A stretch of DNA of 64,000 nt from Sapria himalayana (lineage: Eukaryota; Streptophyta; Magnoliopsida; Malpighiales; Rafflesiaceae): NCBI GenBank assembly GCA_029783825.1, contig JAREIK010018633.1, positions 1 to 64,000 of the forward strand, written 5' to 3'. The notes under the pieces were generated by a model that did no database searches, was not told where the DNA came from, and saw only the letters and a list, made by a program, of their open reading frames with translations. How positions within the stretch are numbered: position 1 is the stretch's first letter; the number at the start of each line of letters is the position of its first letter. The position numbers and the translations under genes are program-made. Shown one piece after another: positions 36,790-47,430 of the stretch.

Positions 36790-39700
36790 AAGTGTTATAT
36801 AGTTATACAAATATTTATATAAAGTTATACACATATAGTTAAATATAATGTTGTATGTTGTTATACATGTAATTATAAATATTTATACATGTGGTTAAAC
36901 ATATAGTTACACAAATAGTTATACTAATATTTATAGATGTATGTATATATATTTTTTATTATAATTTTATATATTTATACATATAGTTATGTATAAATAT
37001 AGATATAGTTAAATACATTTTTATATACAAATATATAAAAATATATAAAAATATATATTATATATATATTATATATTATATATTTAAATATATTTATGTC
37101 TAAAGTTTTTATTGTACATATAGTAAGATACAATCATTAATAGTTATTTTTTATTGTACATATAGTATAAATAGTTATAAAAAGTTATATATAGTTAAAC
37201 ATTCAGTCATATATAGTTATATTCATACAAGTAGTTATAAGTAGTTATATATAAATTCATACAAAGTTATAAACAAATATACAGATTTACATATATGTAT
37301 ACATATATTTATACATAGTTACAAATATAGTTTTATTTAATTATATAGTGTTTTATATAGTTATATAAATATTTATATTTAATTATACACATATAGTTAA
37401 ACATAATGTTGTATGTTGTTATACATGTAATTATATATATAGTTACATTTGGTTATACATATAGTTACACATAATTATACTTATATTTATACATGTACGT
37501 ATATATATTTTTTCATATAATTTATAGATTTATATGTATAGTTATGTATATATATATAGATATATTTTAATACAAATTATATACTAATATATAAAAATAT
37601 ATATTAAATATATTTTGTAAATTATATATTTAAATATATTTATGTAAAATGTTTTTAAAGTTATACATAAAGTAAGATACAATTATTTATAGTTATATGT
37701 TATTATAGATATAGTATATATAGTTATAAATTGTTATATATAGTTAAACATTTAGTCATATATAGATATATTCATACAAGTAGTTATAAGTAGTTATACA
37801 TAAATGTATACAAAGTTATAAACAAATATATAGATTTACATATATGTATACGTAGTTAAAAATATAGGTATATTTAATTATATAGAGTTTTATATAGTTA
37901 TACAAATATTTATATATAGTTATACATATATAGTTAAACATAATGTTGTATGTTGTTATACATGTAATTATTTATATTTTTACATGTGGTTATACATATA
38001 GTTACACATAGTTTTACTTATATTTATACATGTAGGTATATATATTTTTTATCTAATTGTATATATTTATACATATAGTTATGTATAGATATCGATATAT
38101 TTAAATACAATTTTATATACTAATATATAAAAATATAAATTAAATAAATGTTGTAAATTATATATTTAAATATATTTATGTTAACAGTTTTTATAGTTAT
38201 ACATATAGTAAGATACAATTATATATAGTTATATGTTATTATACATATAGTATATATAGTTATAAATAGTAATATATAGTTAAACATTTAGTCATATATA
38301 GATATATTCATACAAGGAGTTATAAGTAGTTATACATAAATGTATACAAAGTTATAAATAAATATATTAATTTACATATATATATATATATATATACACA
38401 TAGTTACAAATATAGTTATATTTAATTATATATAGTTTTATATAGGTATACAAATATTTATATATAGTTATACACATAGTTAAACATAATATTGTATGTT
38501 GTTATACATGTAATTATATATATTTTTACATGTGTTTATACATATAGTTACACATAGTAATACTTATATTTATACATGTCTGTATATATATTTTTTCATA
38601 TAATTGTATATATTTATACATATAGATATGTATAGATTTAGATATAGTTAAAAACATTTGTACATACTAATATATAAAAATATATATTAATTATATGTTG
38701 TAAATAATATATTTAAATATATTTATGTATAAAGTTTTTATAGTTATACATATAGTAAGATAAAATTATTTATAGTTATATGTTATTATACATATAGTAT
38801 ATATAGTCATAAATAGTTATATACAGTTAAACATTTAGTTATATATAGATATATTCATACAAGTAGTTATAAGTAGTTATACATAAAAGTATACAAAGTT
38901 ATAAACAAATATATAGATTTACATATATGTATACACAGTTACAAATATAGTTATATTTAATTATATAAAGTTTTATATAGTTATACAAATATTTATATAT
39001 AGTTATACACATATAGTTAAACATACTATTTTATGTTGTTATACATGTAATTATAAATATTTTTACATGTGGTTATACATATAGTTACACATATAAAATT
39101 ATAATTATTTTTATACATGTAGGTATATATATATTTTCATATAATTTTATATATTTATACATATAGTTATGTATAGGCAAAGATATAATTAAAAACATTT
39201 TTATATAATAATATATAAAAATGTATATTAATTATATGTTGTAAATTATGTATTTAAACATATTTATGTATAACATTTTTATAGGCATACATATAGTAAG
39301 ATAAAATTATTTATAGTTATATATTATTATACATATAGTATATATAATTATAAATAATTATATATAGTTAAACATATAGTTATATATAGATATATTTATA
39401 CATGTAGTTATAAGTAGTTATACATAAATGTATAGAAAGTTATAAACTAATATATAGATTTACATATATGTCGACATATATGTATATATAGTTACAAATA
39501 TAGGTATATTTAATTTATATAGAGTTTTATATAGTTATACAAATATTTATATATAATTATACTCATATAATTAAACATAATGTTGTGTATTGTTATACAT
39601 GTAATTATAAATATTTGTACATGTGGTTATACATATAGTTACACATATAATTATACTTATATTTATACATGTAGGTATATAGATTTTTTCATATAATTTT

Positions 39701-39990
39701 ATATATTTATACATATAGTTATGTATAGGTATAGATATAGTTAAATACATTTTTATATACTAATATCTAAAAATGTATATTTAATATATGGTTTAAATTA
39801 TATCTTTAAATATATTTATGTATAAAGTTTTCATAGTTATACATATTGTAAGATACAATTATTTATAGTTATATGTTTTTATACATATAGTATATACTGT
39901 TATAACTAGTTATATATATTTAAACATATAGTCATATATAGATATATTCATACAAGAAGTTATAAGTAGTTTTACATAAAAATATGAACC
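36790..39990. repeat. ~540-bp satellite of the outer CACTA, right fragment
   Basis: The landmark gatttacatatatg occurs at 37284, 37833, 38369 (one base changed), 38916 and 39457, giving spacings of 549, 536, 547 and 541 bp. Each unit also carries gttaaacataatgttgtatg, gttatacaaatatttatat and agttataagtagttatacata in fixed order. Together with 15,795-16,312 there are about six and a half monomers. The array ends at about 39,990, where sequence changes to non-repeat. Confidence 0.92.
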
Positions 39991-40860
39991 GAGTAGAACA
40001 CAATTTTTATTCATTATGTAGAATAACTAAATTAGCCGACATGATAAGGTCTGATCTGAGAAAAACTATAGATGTATAAATTTAATATGTACCGTTAGGT
40101 TGTGGTTTCATGTTTCTTAATCCTAATTTTCTCTTCGTATTAAGTCTCATATTTTGTGTTTAGTGGAACACATACATTAGGCTTATTATCATAGCAAAAT
40201 ACGTTATAAAAAGTAATTTATAAGGATATGCATGGAATGACTTCTAAATTATAGGAAAATGCATAGATGAGCTTTAAAGAAAAATGTAGAGAGTTATTCA
40301 ATATTTATATGTTCATATTTTCATTTCACGGTATTGTTTTATCTTATTTAATTGTAATATATCATTTGGAATATAAAGATAGTCCAAAATATAATCATTA
40401 CCCCCACTTGGCTTGAATTAATTATATAAATTTTATTTTCAATTCAATTTTATCATGAACATGATATTATGTTAAAATGTGCTAAAGAACATCATTTATA
40501 ATCCTAAAAAATGTCAATTTTTAATCCTCACAATTATTTTATTTTATCTTCTCCTTTACAAATTAGAGCAATTAGATTTATATTATATACATGATTAAAC
40601 CATATTAAACATTTCACTTTTTATTTTGAATACACATGCATATTAGTCTCTATTTTGAACAGATTATAAGTGATCATATTATTAACCAATATCATGACAA
40701 AAATCAGCAATTACAAAAAAGAAAAAATCAGCAATTATAAATGATGCATATTTAACATCGGTATATAGAATGTACATAAACAAATAGTTTAGTAGCAGAT
40801 ATAATAGATGAAGCATTTTAGATTACTACAAACCCTCTGCCAATCTCTGAGAATCCTTAA
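39991..40860. other. AT-rich spacer of the outer CACTA, no gene seen
   Basis: Non-repetitive AT-rich DNA between the ~540-bp array and the EC1 pseudogene. I found no match to the corresponding interval of the inner element and no open frame of note. Part of it may have arrived together with the EC1 fragment as its upstream flank. Confidence 0.4.
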
Positions 40861-41224
40861 ATGGCTGACGAATTCAAGTTCGTCCTCTAGTTGGTTCTTG
40901 TTACATTGAGCTGTCACTCAATCAACAGTGAGAACACTCAATGAAGGATCGAGATCCATGCTCGTTGTTCGATTGAAACTAGAAGATGAATCATTGAATT
41001 GCTGGGACTCCTTGCTTGAGCTTAAAGAGTGCACAAGAGAGATTATTCTCTTTTTCTTCAATGGAGAAACCTATTTAGGACCCGGATTCTGCAAAGGAAT
41101 ATGCATAATTACTAATTACTGCTAGCCTGACATGATTGACACCCTTGGGTTTACTCAAGAAGAATGAGACTTGCTCGAAGGCTATTGAGATAACACCGAT
41201 TTATCTGTCATCCTCGGAGTTTAG
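40861..41224 (+). pseudogene. Egg cell-secreted protein 1 (EC1)-like pseudogene
   Basis: EC1 proteins are small, cysteine-rich, secreted proteins of the prolamin-like family, stored in egg-cell vesicles and needed for sperm activation in double fertilisation of flowering plants. The conceptual product starts MADEFKFVL with a hydrophobic signal-like stretch (LVLVTLSC). It continues, after a frame change near 40,930, through RTLNEGSRSMLVVRLKLEDES, NCWDSLLELKEC, EIILFFFNGETYLGPG and ITNYC, then PDMIDTLGFTQEE and DLLEGY. The cysteine order fits EC1, but one of the paired cysteines is Phe (GFCKG), a conserved Trp is a stop after NYC, a Gly is a stop after QEE and the Cys after EGY is a stop. There is also an early stop in the signal region. 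EC1 genes lack introns, so retrocopy and DNA capture cannot be separated. Confidence 0.85.
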
Positions 41225-41430
41225 TAAAACTAGCATTATGCAAATTGCTTCCAGTCCTAAAAGATTAGATTTTTATCATGTGTATGCCATGACTATGACG
41301 ATGTGTTGGTGCCATGCAGCATCTATGTTTCCCAACCCATTGACCTATGCTTCTGTGGACATTTACGACTTAAGTTTCATTTTGAATATGTCGGAATTAG
41401 TGATAGTGCCCGATGGAAAAAGTTAGAGAT
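41225..41430 (+). other. Probable 3' flank of the EC1 pseudogene
   Basis: This has the same moderate composition as the pseudogene, ending where AT-rich CACTA sequence resumes (about 41,440). It includes an open frame overlapping the end of the EC1 remnant (41,136-41,426) that matches nothing I know beyond the EC1 part. It is most simply the captured gene's 3' untranslated or downstream sequence. Confidence 0.5.
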
Positions 41431-41439
41431 TGAGTTTCT

Positions 41440-42611
41440 CTAACTATTAAGTTTATTAAGTTTTAAAATTCCATTAATGTTTTAATTTTAATTAATCAAA
41501 ACATTTAATATACAATAAATATATATAAAACATTAAAACTCATCTTTTTTTTGCATAATAAATTATTTTCAACAAGTTAATGTGCGTGTAGCAAGACACA
41601 CATGAAAAATAAATACCTTTCAATTTTTAATTATCAAATTAGTTAAACAATAAATATATAAATAATTTCAAAAAAAATTGATGTTTAGCCGTCCAAATAG
41701 AAAAACAAATCAAATGGCTGCAAAATTTGTAAATTTAACATAGCAAGGCACACATGAAAAGATTATTGGACTTCAAGCCACTTTTCTAAAAATTTATAAA
41801 TACTCTTTATGTTAAAAAATACATAAATATATATATTTTAAGTTTGTAAAATTTAAAGAATTCATATTAATTTTTATGAAGATAATACCAAATAATTTTA
41901 AAGGCATAAATTTCATATTATTTTATATAATTTATAATTTATAAAATTTTAAAAATTACTTAAAGTGAGATGATTATTAAGAAAAAATTATATTTATTAA
42001 ATTTAATAAAGACGGAATGTTAAAAGCTAATAGTATAAATTTCACTTAAATATTAAGTTTTTATAAATTTCAATAGGGGCAAACATATCTATATTTATCT
42101 TTAAATATTCATTAATTTTCATTTAAATATTATGAAAAATTAGAATTTTTATTTATAAATAAAAAATTTTAAATTTTTTAGTAATTATTTTTTAAAAAAT
42201 TTCCTTTTAGGCATAAACTATTTTCTAAATTATATAAATATTTACTAGTTTTTTTGTTAATTATGCTATTTTTGTAAATATATTATATTTATCATACAAT
42301 GAATTATTTAGTTTTTTTATTTGTATATATTTTAATGTATGTTCATTTATTTTTTAAAATATCTTTAAATATATTAATAATTATAGAATTAATTATTTAA
42401 TGTAATTGTAGTCTTTTTTAATAGTTTTTGTAGTATTATTCATTATTATTATAGTATTTATTAATATAATTTTTTTTTGTATTTATATATTTTTTAAATT
42501 ATTTATTTATAATAACCTATTTTTATAATTATACAAGGAAAATATGTCTTTGAAGGATCACTCATCTATTAATCATGGCACACTTAACTTTAATATACAA
42601 AATTAATATAA

Positions 42612-42682
<71 letters not shown>

Positions 42683-42699
42683 AATCATTAAAAATTAGT
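41440..42699. other. AT-rich 5' spacer of the outer CACTA with long TA run
   Basis: Very AT-rich. Segments at 41,570-41,640 and 42,000-42,105 match the reverse complement of inner-element sequence at 18,265-18,325 and 17,815-17,905, supporting common descent. An uninterrupted TA run of about 60 bp lies at 42,618-42,679. No gene. Confidence 0.75.
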
Positions 42700-43250
42700 G
42701 ATGAAAATTATCACCAACTCAAATAGCTAGGGTTAAATTCAAAGCTAAATGGATTTATTCTATGAAAATAAAATTTAAGGAAAAATTGCTTGCAATAAAA
42801 TATAAAATAGTAAAAAAAAAATAGGATTATTATTTATCGATGAATTATGTTTTGATCTAATTAGCTAGGTAATTTCCGTCGCTAAATCTGTCGCTTAATT
42901 CCCCACTTTTCTTTGTGTGGAATTTACGAAAATATTAGCGATGTAATATTTCAATAGAACATTTTTATCACTAATCTGCCGCTAAATTCATCACTAATCC
43001 TTCGCTAAATTCATCGCTAAATTTGGGGCTTTTTTTTGCGTGGAAATATATGAAAATATTAGTGACAGATTATTTTAAATAAAACATTCTGTCGCTAATC
43101 CATTGCTAATACGACACTAATCTTGCACAAAAGTTTAATTTAATGTAAATTCAAAAATCTTTTATTATTCCCTAACTAATCCCTCGCTAATTAGCTAGTA
43201 AATATATCCCTAGCTAAATTTCCGTAGCCAAATCAAAATTGTTTGTAGTG
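42700..43250 (-). repeat. 5' subterminal repeats and terminus of the outer CACTA
   Basis: Motifs such as tagctagg, tcgctaaat and cctagctaaat cluster here in the style of the inner element's ends. The terminus at 43,239-43,250 reads ttgtttgtagtg, which on the minus strand is CACTACAAACAA, a variant of CACTACAAGAAA. It is followed at once by satellite DNA (cctgtgtgcctatatata). No matching 3-bp duplication can be tested because the other end is missing. Confidence 0.75.
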
Positions 43251-43258
43251 CCTGTGTG

Positions 43259-43296
<38 letters not shown>

Positions 43297-43424
43297 TATC
43301 TATATATTTTTCTATCTAGCTGTAGATTGTCTGTATGTCTATGTATTTGACTAACTACTTATTTGCCTGACTATTTGTCTGTTTCTCAATCAATCAATTA
43401 ATCAATCTATCTATCTATATAACA

Positions 43425-43470
<46 letters not shown>

Positions 43471-43869
43471 CAATCAATCTTTGTATCTATATATCTAACT
43501 ATCTATTAATTTATCAAGCTATCTATCGACATATCTTTCTACCTATCAGTTTATATATCTATCTATATGTCTATAAGTCTATATGCCTATCTATATATCA
43601 AACTATATGTCTATCTTTCTATCTGTCTAACTATCTAAATGTTTATCTATCTATTTGTCTATCTATCTATTTATTTATCTATATATCTATCACTCAATCT
43701 ATCTATCTATCAAACTATTAATCAATCTATCTATCAATGAATCTATACATCTAAATATCTTTCTATCTTTCTATAAATCTATCTTTATTTCTATCTGTCA
43801 ATCTAAATATCTATCAAACTATCTGTCTATATATATATATATATATATATATGTCTGTCTATTTATATC

Positions 43870-43902
<33 letters not shown>

Positions 43903-44044
43903 ATATTTGTCGATATATCAATCTTACTATCAATCTCTCTGTCTATTTATCAATCTGTCAATCTATCTAGTTGCCTATCTATCTATATATCTATCTATCT
44001 ATCTATCAATCTGGCTATCTATCAATCAATTTAATTAACAATCT
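43251..44044 (+). repeat. TATC satellite segment between CACTA and Ty3 elements
   Basis: TATC-type repeats with a TA run (43,262-43,292), a CA run (43,430-43,460) and GATA-free polarity like 1-2,906 and 49,959-57,526. The 127-codon Tyr/Leu/Ser/Ile frame at 43,655-44,038 is the repeat itself. It is bounded by a CACTA terminus on the left and the probable Ty3 LTR on the right. Confidence 0.93.
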
Positions 44045-45673
44045 ATGAAATCTCGAAAAAAAATGAATAAATAATTAACATAATTTGATTTTTGGAGAAA
44101 AATGGACAAATGGTAATTTTTGCATTAAGAGAAAATAACCTGAAAATAATAGAGTCATAATGATAAAATGGATGTCGTTATTGAATTCATCTTGGAAAAT
44201 ATAGCTATGATGTCAAATTTCATTAAATTCTAAGAAAAATTAGAATTTGTTATATTTTTATTTAATTAAATAATTATTAGAATATTTAGAGAAAAGAAAA
44301 TTTACTTAACTGAAAGACCATGCCACGTCGTCCACACGTGGCTATGCCTGTGGGGGCGTTCCGTCGGCTGTCTAGCTGTCACCCCAAAAGAAAAAAAAAT
44401 ATTATTAATTAATGATAATAATTATAGGAAAAAAAACAAGTAAAACATCAGTAATCCAAAAACGGGGGAAATGCTGAAAAAAAATGTTCGGTGCCGGAGA
44501 GAGATACAATATAGAAAAAAATTATCCGTGAATTTTCTTTTAAATCATAAAGGATTATTCTAGAATCAGAATGAAATAGTCCAAGAACTAAAGTTACTCT
44601 ACCCGACAAAATCTTCACATTGATATCAAATTTATAAAGTTTCTATGAAATTTTCCGAAAGGTTGCGACTTTCTCTTATCAGAATTTCTTTCTATTTAAT
44701 GGCCAGAAATATTAATGTTTTATATTTCAATTCAAATTGTTATAAATTTTATTAGAAATGATTATTTGTTGAAAAGTTTTGGTAGTTCGTTTAGTAAAAG
44801 TTAGTACATGACGAATTGGGTTTAGATTGTTATAATTGTGTCTGAAACATGGTTTAAATTGGAAATGGCATAATTGCATTTCATATGCATGGGAAAATTC
44901 CATATACATGGGTGGGTGCATGATATATATATATATATATATAAACGTATAAAGATGTTATTTAGCTAACTCGAATTGAGATAACGTCCAGACTAAGTTG
45001 CGTGAGATTTTATTTGGTACATAGTTATTATAGATTGTTAACTTGAATTGAGATAATGTCCAAGCAGAGTTACGGCGGTGCATATTTCTCGGAGTAAATC
45101 CAAGAAAATCAAATTTTATTCGGATAAACGTCCAATTTGTTTTTCGGAGGTCCATATTTTTCAGAATAATTCCAAAAAAATAAATATTTATATAGATATA
45201 TATATACATATATGCATATATATATATATATATATATATAATATGTCACACTTGGCTTCGGCATGTGTGAGGGAGTCGATGGTACTAAGGAATATGGGAA
45301 TATAAATATTTCATCCATAATTATATTTATATAAACATTATACTTGAATGAGTGTTGATATATATACATGATGTTTTATGTGCATTTAGGTAGGAAGTAA
45401 CTCTAGAAGAGTTTACCTCTACTAAGCTTTGCTCACTCCATTTGTGGGAATCCTTTCCAGGTACATGTCCAGGATGGATGACAGATCCACATACGCGATC
45501 GCACAAGTGAAGGGAAGCTGATTGTGGCTTAAATAATATGTTGTGTGTTTTCTTTATTCTGCTAAGCAAATAAAAGGAAAAAAAAATGTATTGTACCTTT
45601 GAGAAAATTTTATTTTATTGCACATTGTATTGTGTGATGGAATGAATGAGACCACCTGGGGGTTGGGGTGTCA
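44045..45673 (+). mobile_element. Probable 5' LTR of a Ty3/gypsy retrotransposon
   Basis: The right end is secure: gttggggtgtca stops a few bases before a primer-binding site at 45,679. The left end is less certain. The first TG after the satellite (tgaaatctcg at 44,045) starts non-repeat sequence and would give a TG...CA LTR of about 1.6 kb. The 3' LTR is not in the window, so the length cannot be confirmed. The second half is partly duplicated downstream. Confidence 0.5.
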
Positions 45674-45678
45674 CAGCT

Positions 45679-45690
45679 TGGTATCAGAGG
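45679..45690 (+). promoter_or_regulatory. Retrotransposon primer-binding site (initiator tRNA-Met)
   Basis: tggtatcagagg matches the plant initiator tRNA-Met 3' end complement TGGTATCAGAGC except for the last base. It lies 5 bp after the LTR end (tgtca). Reverse transcription of Ty3/gypsy elements starts from such a site. Confidence 0.85.
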
Positions 45691-46290
45691 TTAGGTATAT
45701 GATTACCTATAACTCAGAAATTGGTACAAGTTTCATAATGTGGTAGGAAAGTTTAGATATATAAATATCTAATACCTGGGGAAAAAAAACAATAGGGTAA
45801 AGAAACATAACCTTAGTGATTTAGAAAATAAACTAATATTCTCGAAATAAAATGTCTATTATTAGTTGGCGGCATGTGTGAGGGAGTCGATGGTACTAAG
45901 GAATATGAGAATATAAATATTTCACCCATAATTGCATTTATATAAACATTGTACTTGAATGGGTGTTGATATATATACATGATGTTTTACGTGCATTTAG
46001 GTAGGGTGTAACTCTAAAAGAGTTTACCTCTATTGAGCTTTGCTCACTCCATCTGTGAGAATCCTTTCCAGGTACATGGCTAGGACAGATGATAGATCCA
46101 CATACGAGATTGCACATGTGAAGGGAAGCCGATTGTGGCTTAAATAATATGTTGTGTGTTTTCTTTATTCTGCTGAGCAAATAAAATGAAAAAAAAAATG
46201 AATTGTACAATTGAAAAAATTTTATTTTATTGCACATTGTATTGTGTGATGGAATGAATGAGACCCTCTGGGAGTTGGGGTGTCATAGCT

Positions 46291-46302
46291 TGGTATCAGA
46301 GG
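46291..46302 (+). promoter_or_regulatory. Second, duplicated primer-binding site
   Basis: tggtatcagagg recurs here inside the second 611-bp unit, again just after tgtca. Only the site next to a true LTR boundary would be productive, so one of the two is redundant. Confidence 0.8.
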
Positions 46303-46559
46303 TTAGGTATATGATTACCTATAACTCAGAAATTGATATAAGTTTCATAATGTGGCAGGAATATTTAGATATATAAATATCTAATACATGGGGAAAGAAA
46401 AAAACACTAGGGTAAAGAAACATAACCTTAACGATTTAGAAAATGAAACGATATTCTCAAAATAAAAAGTCTATAATTAGTTGGCATGTGCACTAATAAT
46501 AGGGGATGAATGTGATTCTTATATTATTATTTTACTTATGAAAGATGGCAAGTTAGAGA

Positions 46560-47430
46560 ATGAGGACACCATGGACGTCCACGAAATGAGGGTCAATCCC
46601 CATCCTTCTTTGATCAGCAGGCTCTAATAGAGGTTGTGTGTATTGCTGTTGCAAGAGTTGCACAAACTAGTGCAACTAGAGGTCAAGAAGGATTTAGTAA
46701 CCTCCAAAAGTTCAGGCACATCATCCTCCAATATTTATGGGGGGAGGAGACCCAATGGTGGCAGATCATTGGTTTTGACAATTTAATAAAATCCTTGATA
46801 TAATGGAAATCACCTCCAATGCTACCAAGATCTGGCAAGTAGCATTTCAGCTATAGGGTGAGACAAAAATTTGGTGGAATTGGATCAAGGCCTCGAAGAA
46901 TATAGAGGCAATGACATGGGAAGAATTCAAAGAACTATTCATGGAAAAATATTTTTTGACTTCTGCTAGACATGCCAAGGCTCGAGAATTCCTTGAACTT
47001 AGACAAGGAAATATGATGGTGGTGGACTATGTGGCTAAATTCACTAAATTGGTACTTTATAGGAATGATTATGTGGCTATTAATGTGGCTAAGGTTCAAA
47101 AATTTGAAGATAGATTAAAATTATCCAACCGAGGCAAGATTGTGGGATAACTTATCAAAGATATGGATTTGATGGTTGAGACAACTTTAGCCATTTAGCT
47201 GGAGGTTGAAGATGCACGAAATATCTGGGAAATGAGTGGAAGTGCTAGTGGAAAGAGAAAAAAGAATCAACATTTTTCTGGAAAGCAGCAAAGACCATTT
47301 ATCTTATGAAGATTTTATGGACAAGGTCGTGATTATCAAGGCCAAATCCAGACTAGGAATTCTAGCTAAATTAGATAGAAGAATTGTTTTTTATGTCATC
47401 AGCATTGAAATTGGAACCGAAAGTGTCTAT
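46560..47430 (+). pseudogene. Ty3/gypsy gag remnant
   Basis: Gag forms the particle that packages element RNA. From about 46,715 the frame gives PPKVQAHHPPIFMGGGDP, VADHWF, then METSNAT-like and WWNW, and an open stretch from 46,911 with MTWEEFKELFMEKYF, AREFLELRQGNMMVVDYVAKF and FEDRL, typical of the plant retrotransposon Gag family. The zinc knuckle near 47,385-47,430 is degraded (FLCHQH...KC in place of a CCHC pattern). Several in-frame stops are present, including ones at about 47,147 and 47,196. Confidence 0.82.

Larger units (their letters stand above)
12259..43250 (-). mobile_element. Outer CACTA (En/Spm) transposon, minus strand, 3' end missing
   Basis: Read on the minus strand, the element begins at 43,250 with CACTACAAACAA. 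It continues through subterminal repeats (43,250-42,700), AT-rich DNA that matches the inner element's 17.8-18.3 kb, an EC1 pseudogene, a ~540-bp satellite and a transposase remnant (15,790-12,259). The order is the same as in the inner CACTA copy, which identifies the two as one family. Sequence matching 27.85-29.67 kb of the inner copy is absent, so the satellite is fused directly to the transposase remnant. The 3' terminus (expected as CACTACAAGAAAA on +) was not found to the left. The element is interrupted by the inner CACTA at 16,313-36,789. Confidence 0.75.
45261..46483 (+). repeat. 611-bp tandem duplication of LTR end, primer site and leader
   Basis: gcatgtgtgagggagtcgat starts both units, at 45,261 and 45,872, and everything from there through the LTR end, primer-binding site and leader repeats with few differences. 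The primer sites lie 612 bp apart. A third start-like gcatgtg follows at about 46,484. The duplication breakpoints share the ggcatgtg motif, which suggests slippage or unequal exchange. Confidence 0.88.

Noticed and set aside
16313..43250. A single CACTA element running from 16,313 to 43,250
   Set aside because: A terminus with flanking AAG at 36,789, and collinear but inverted content to its right, show two elements with opposite orientation.
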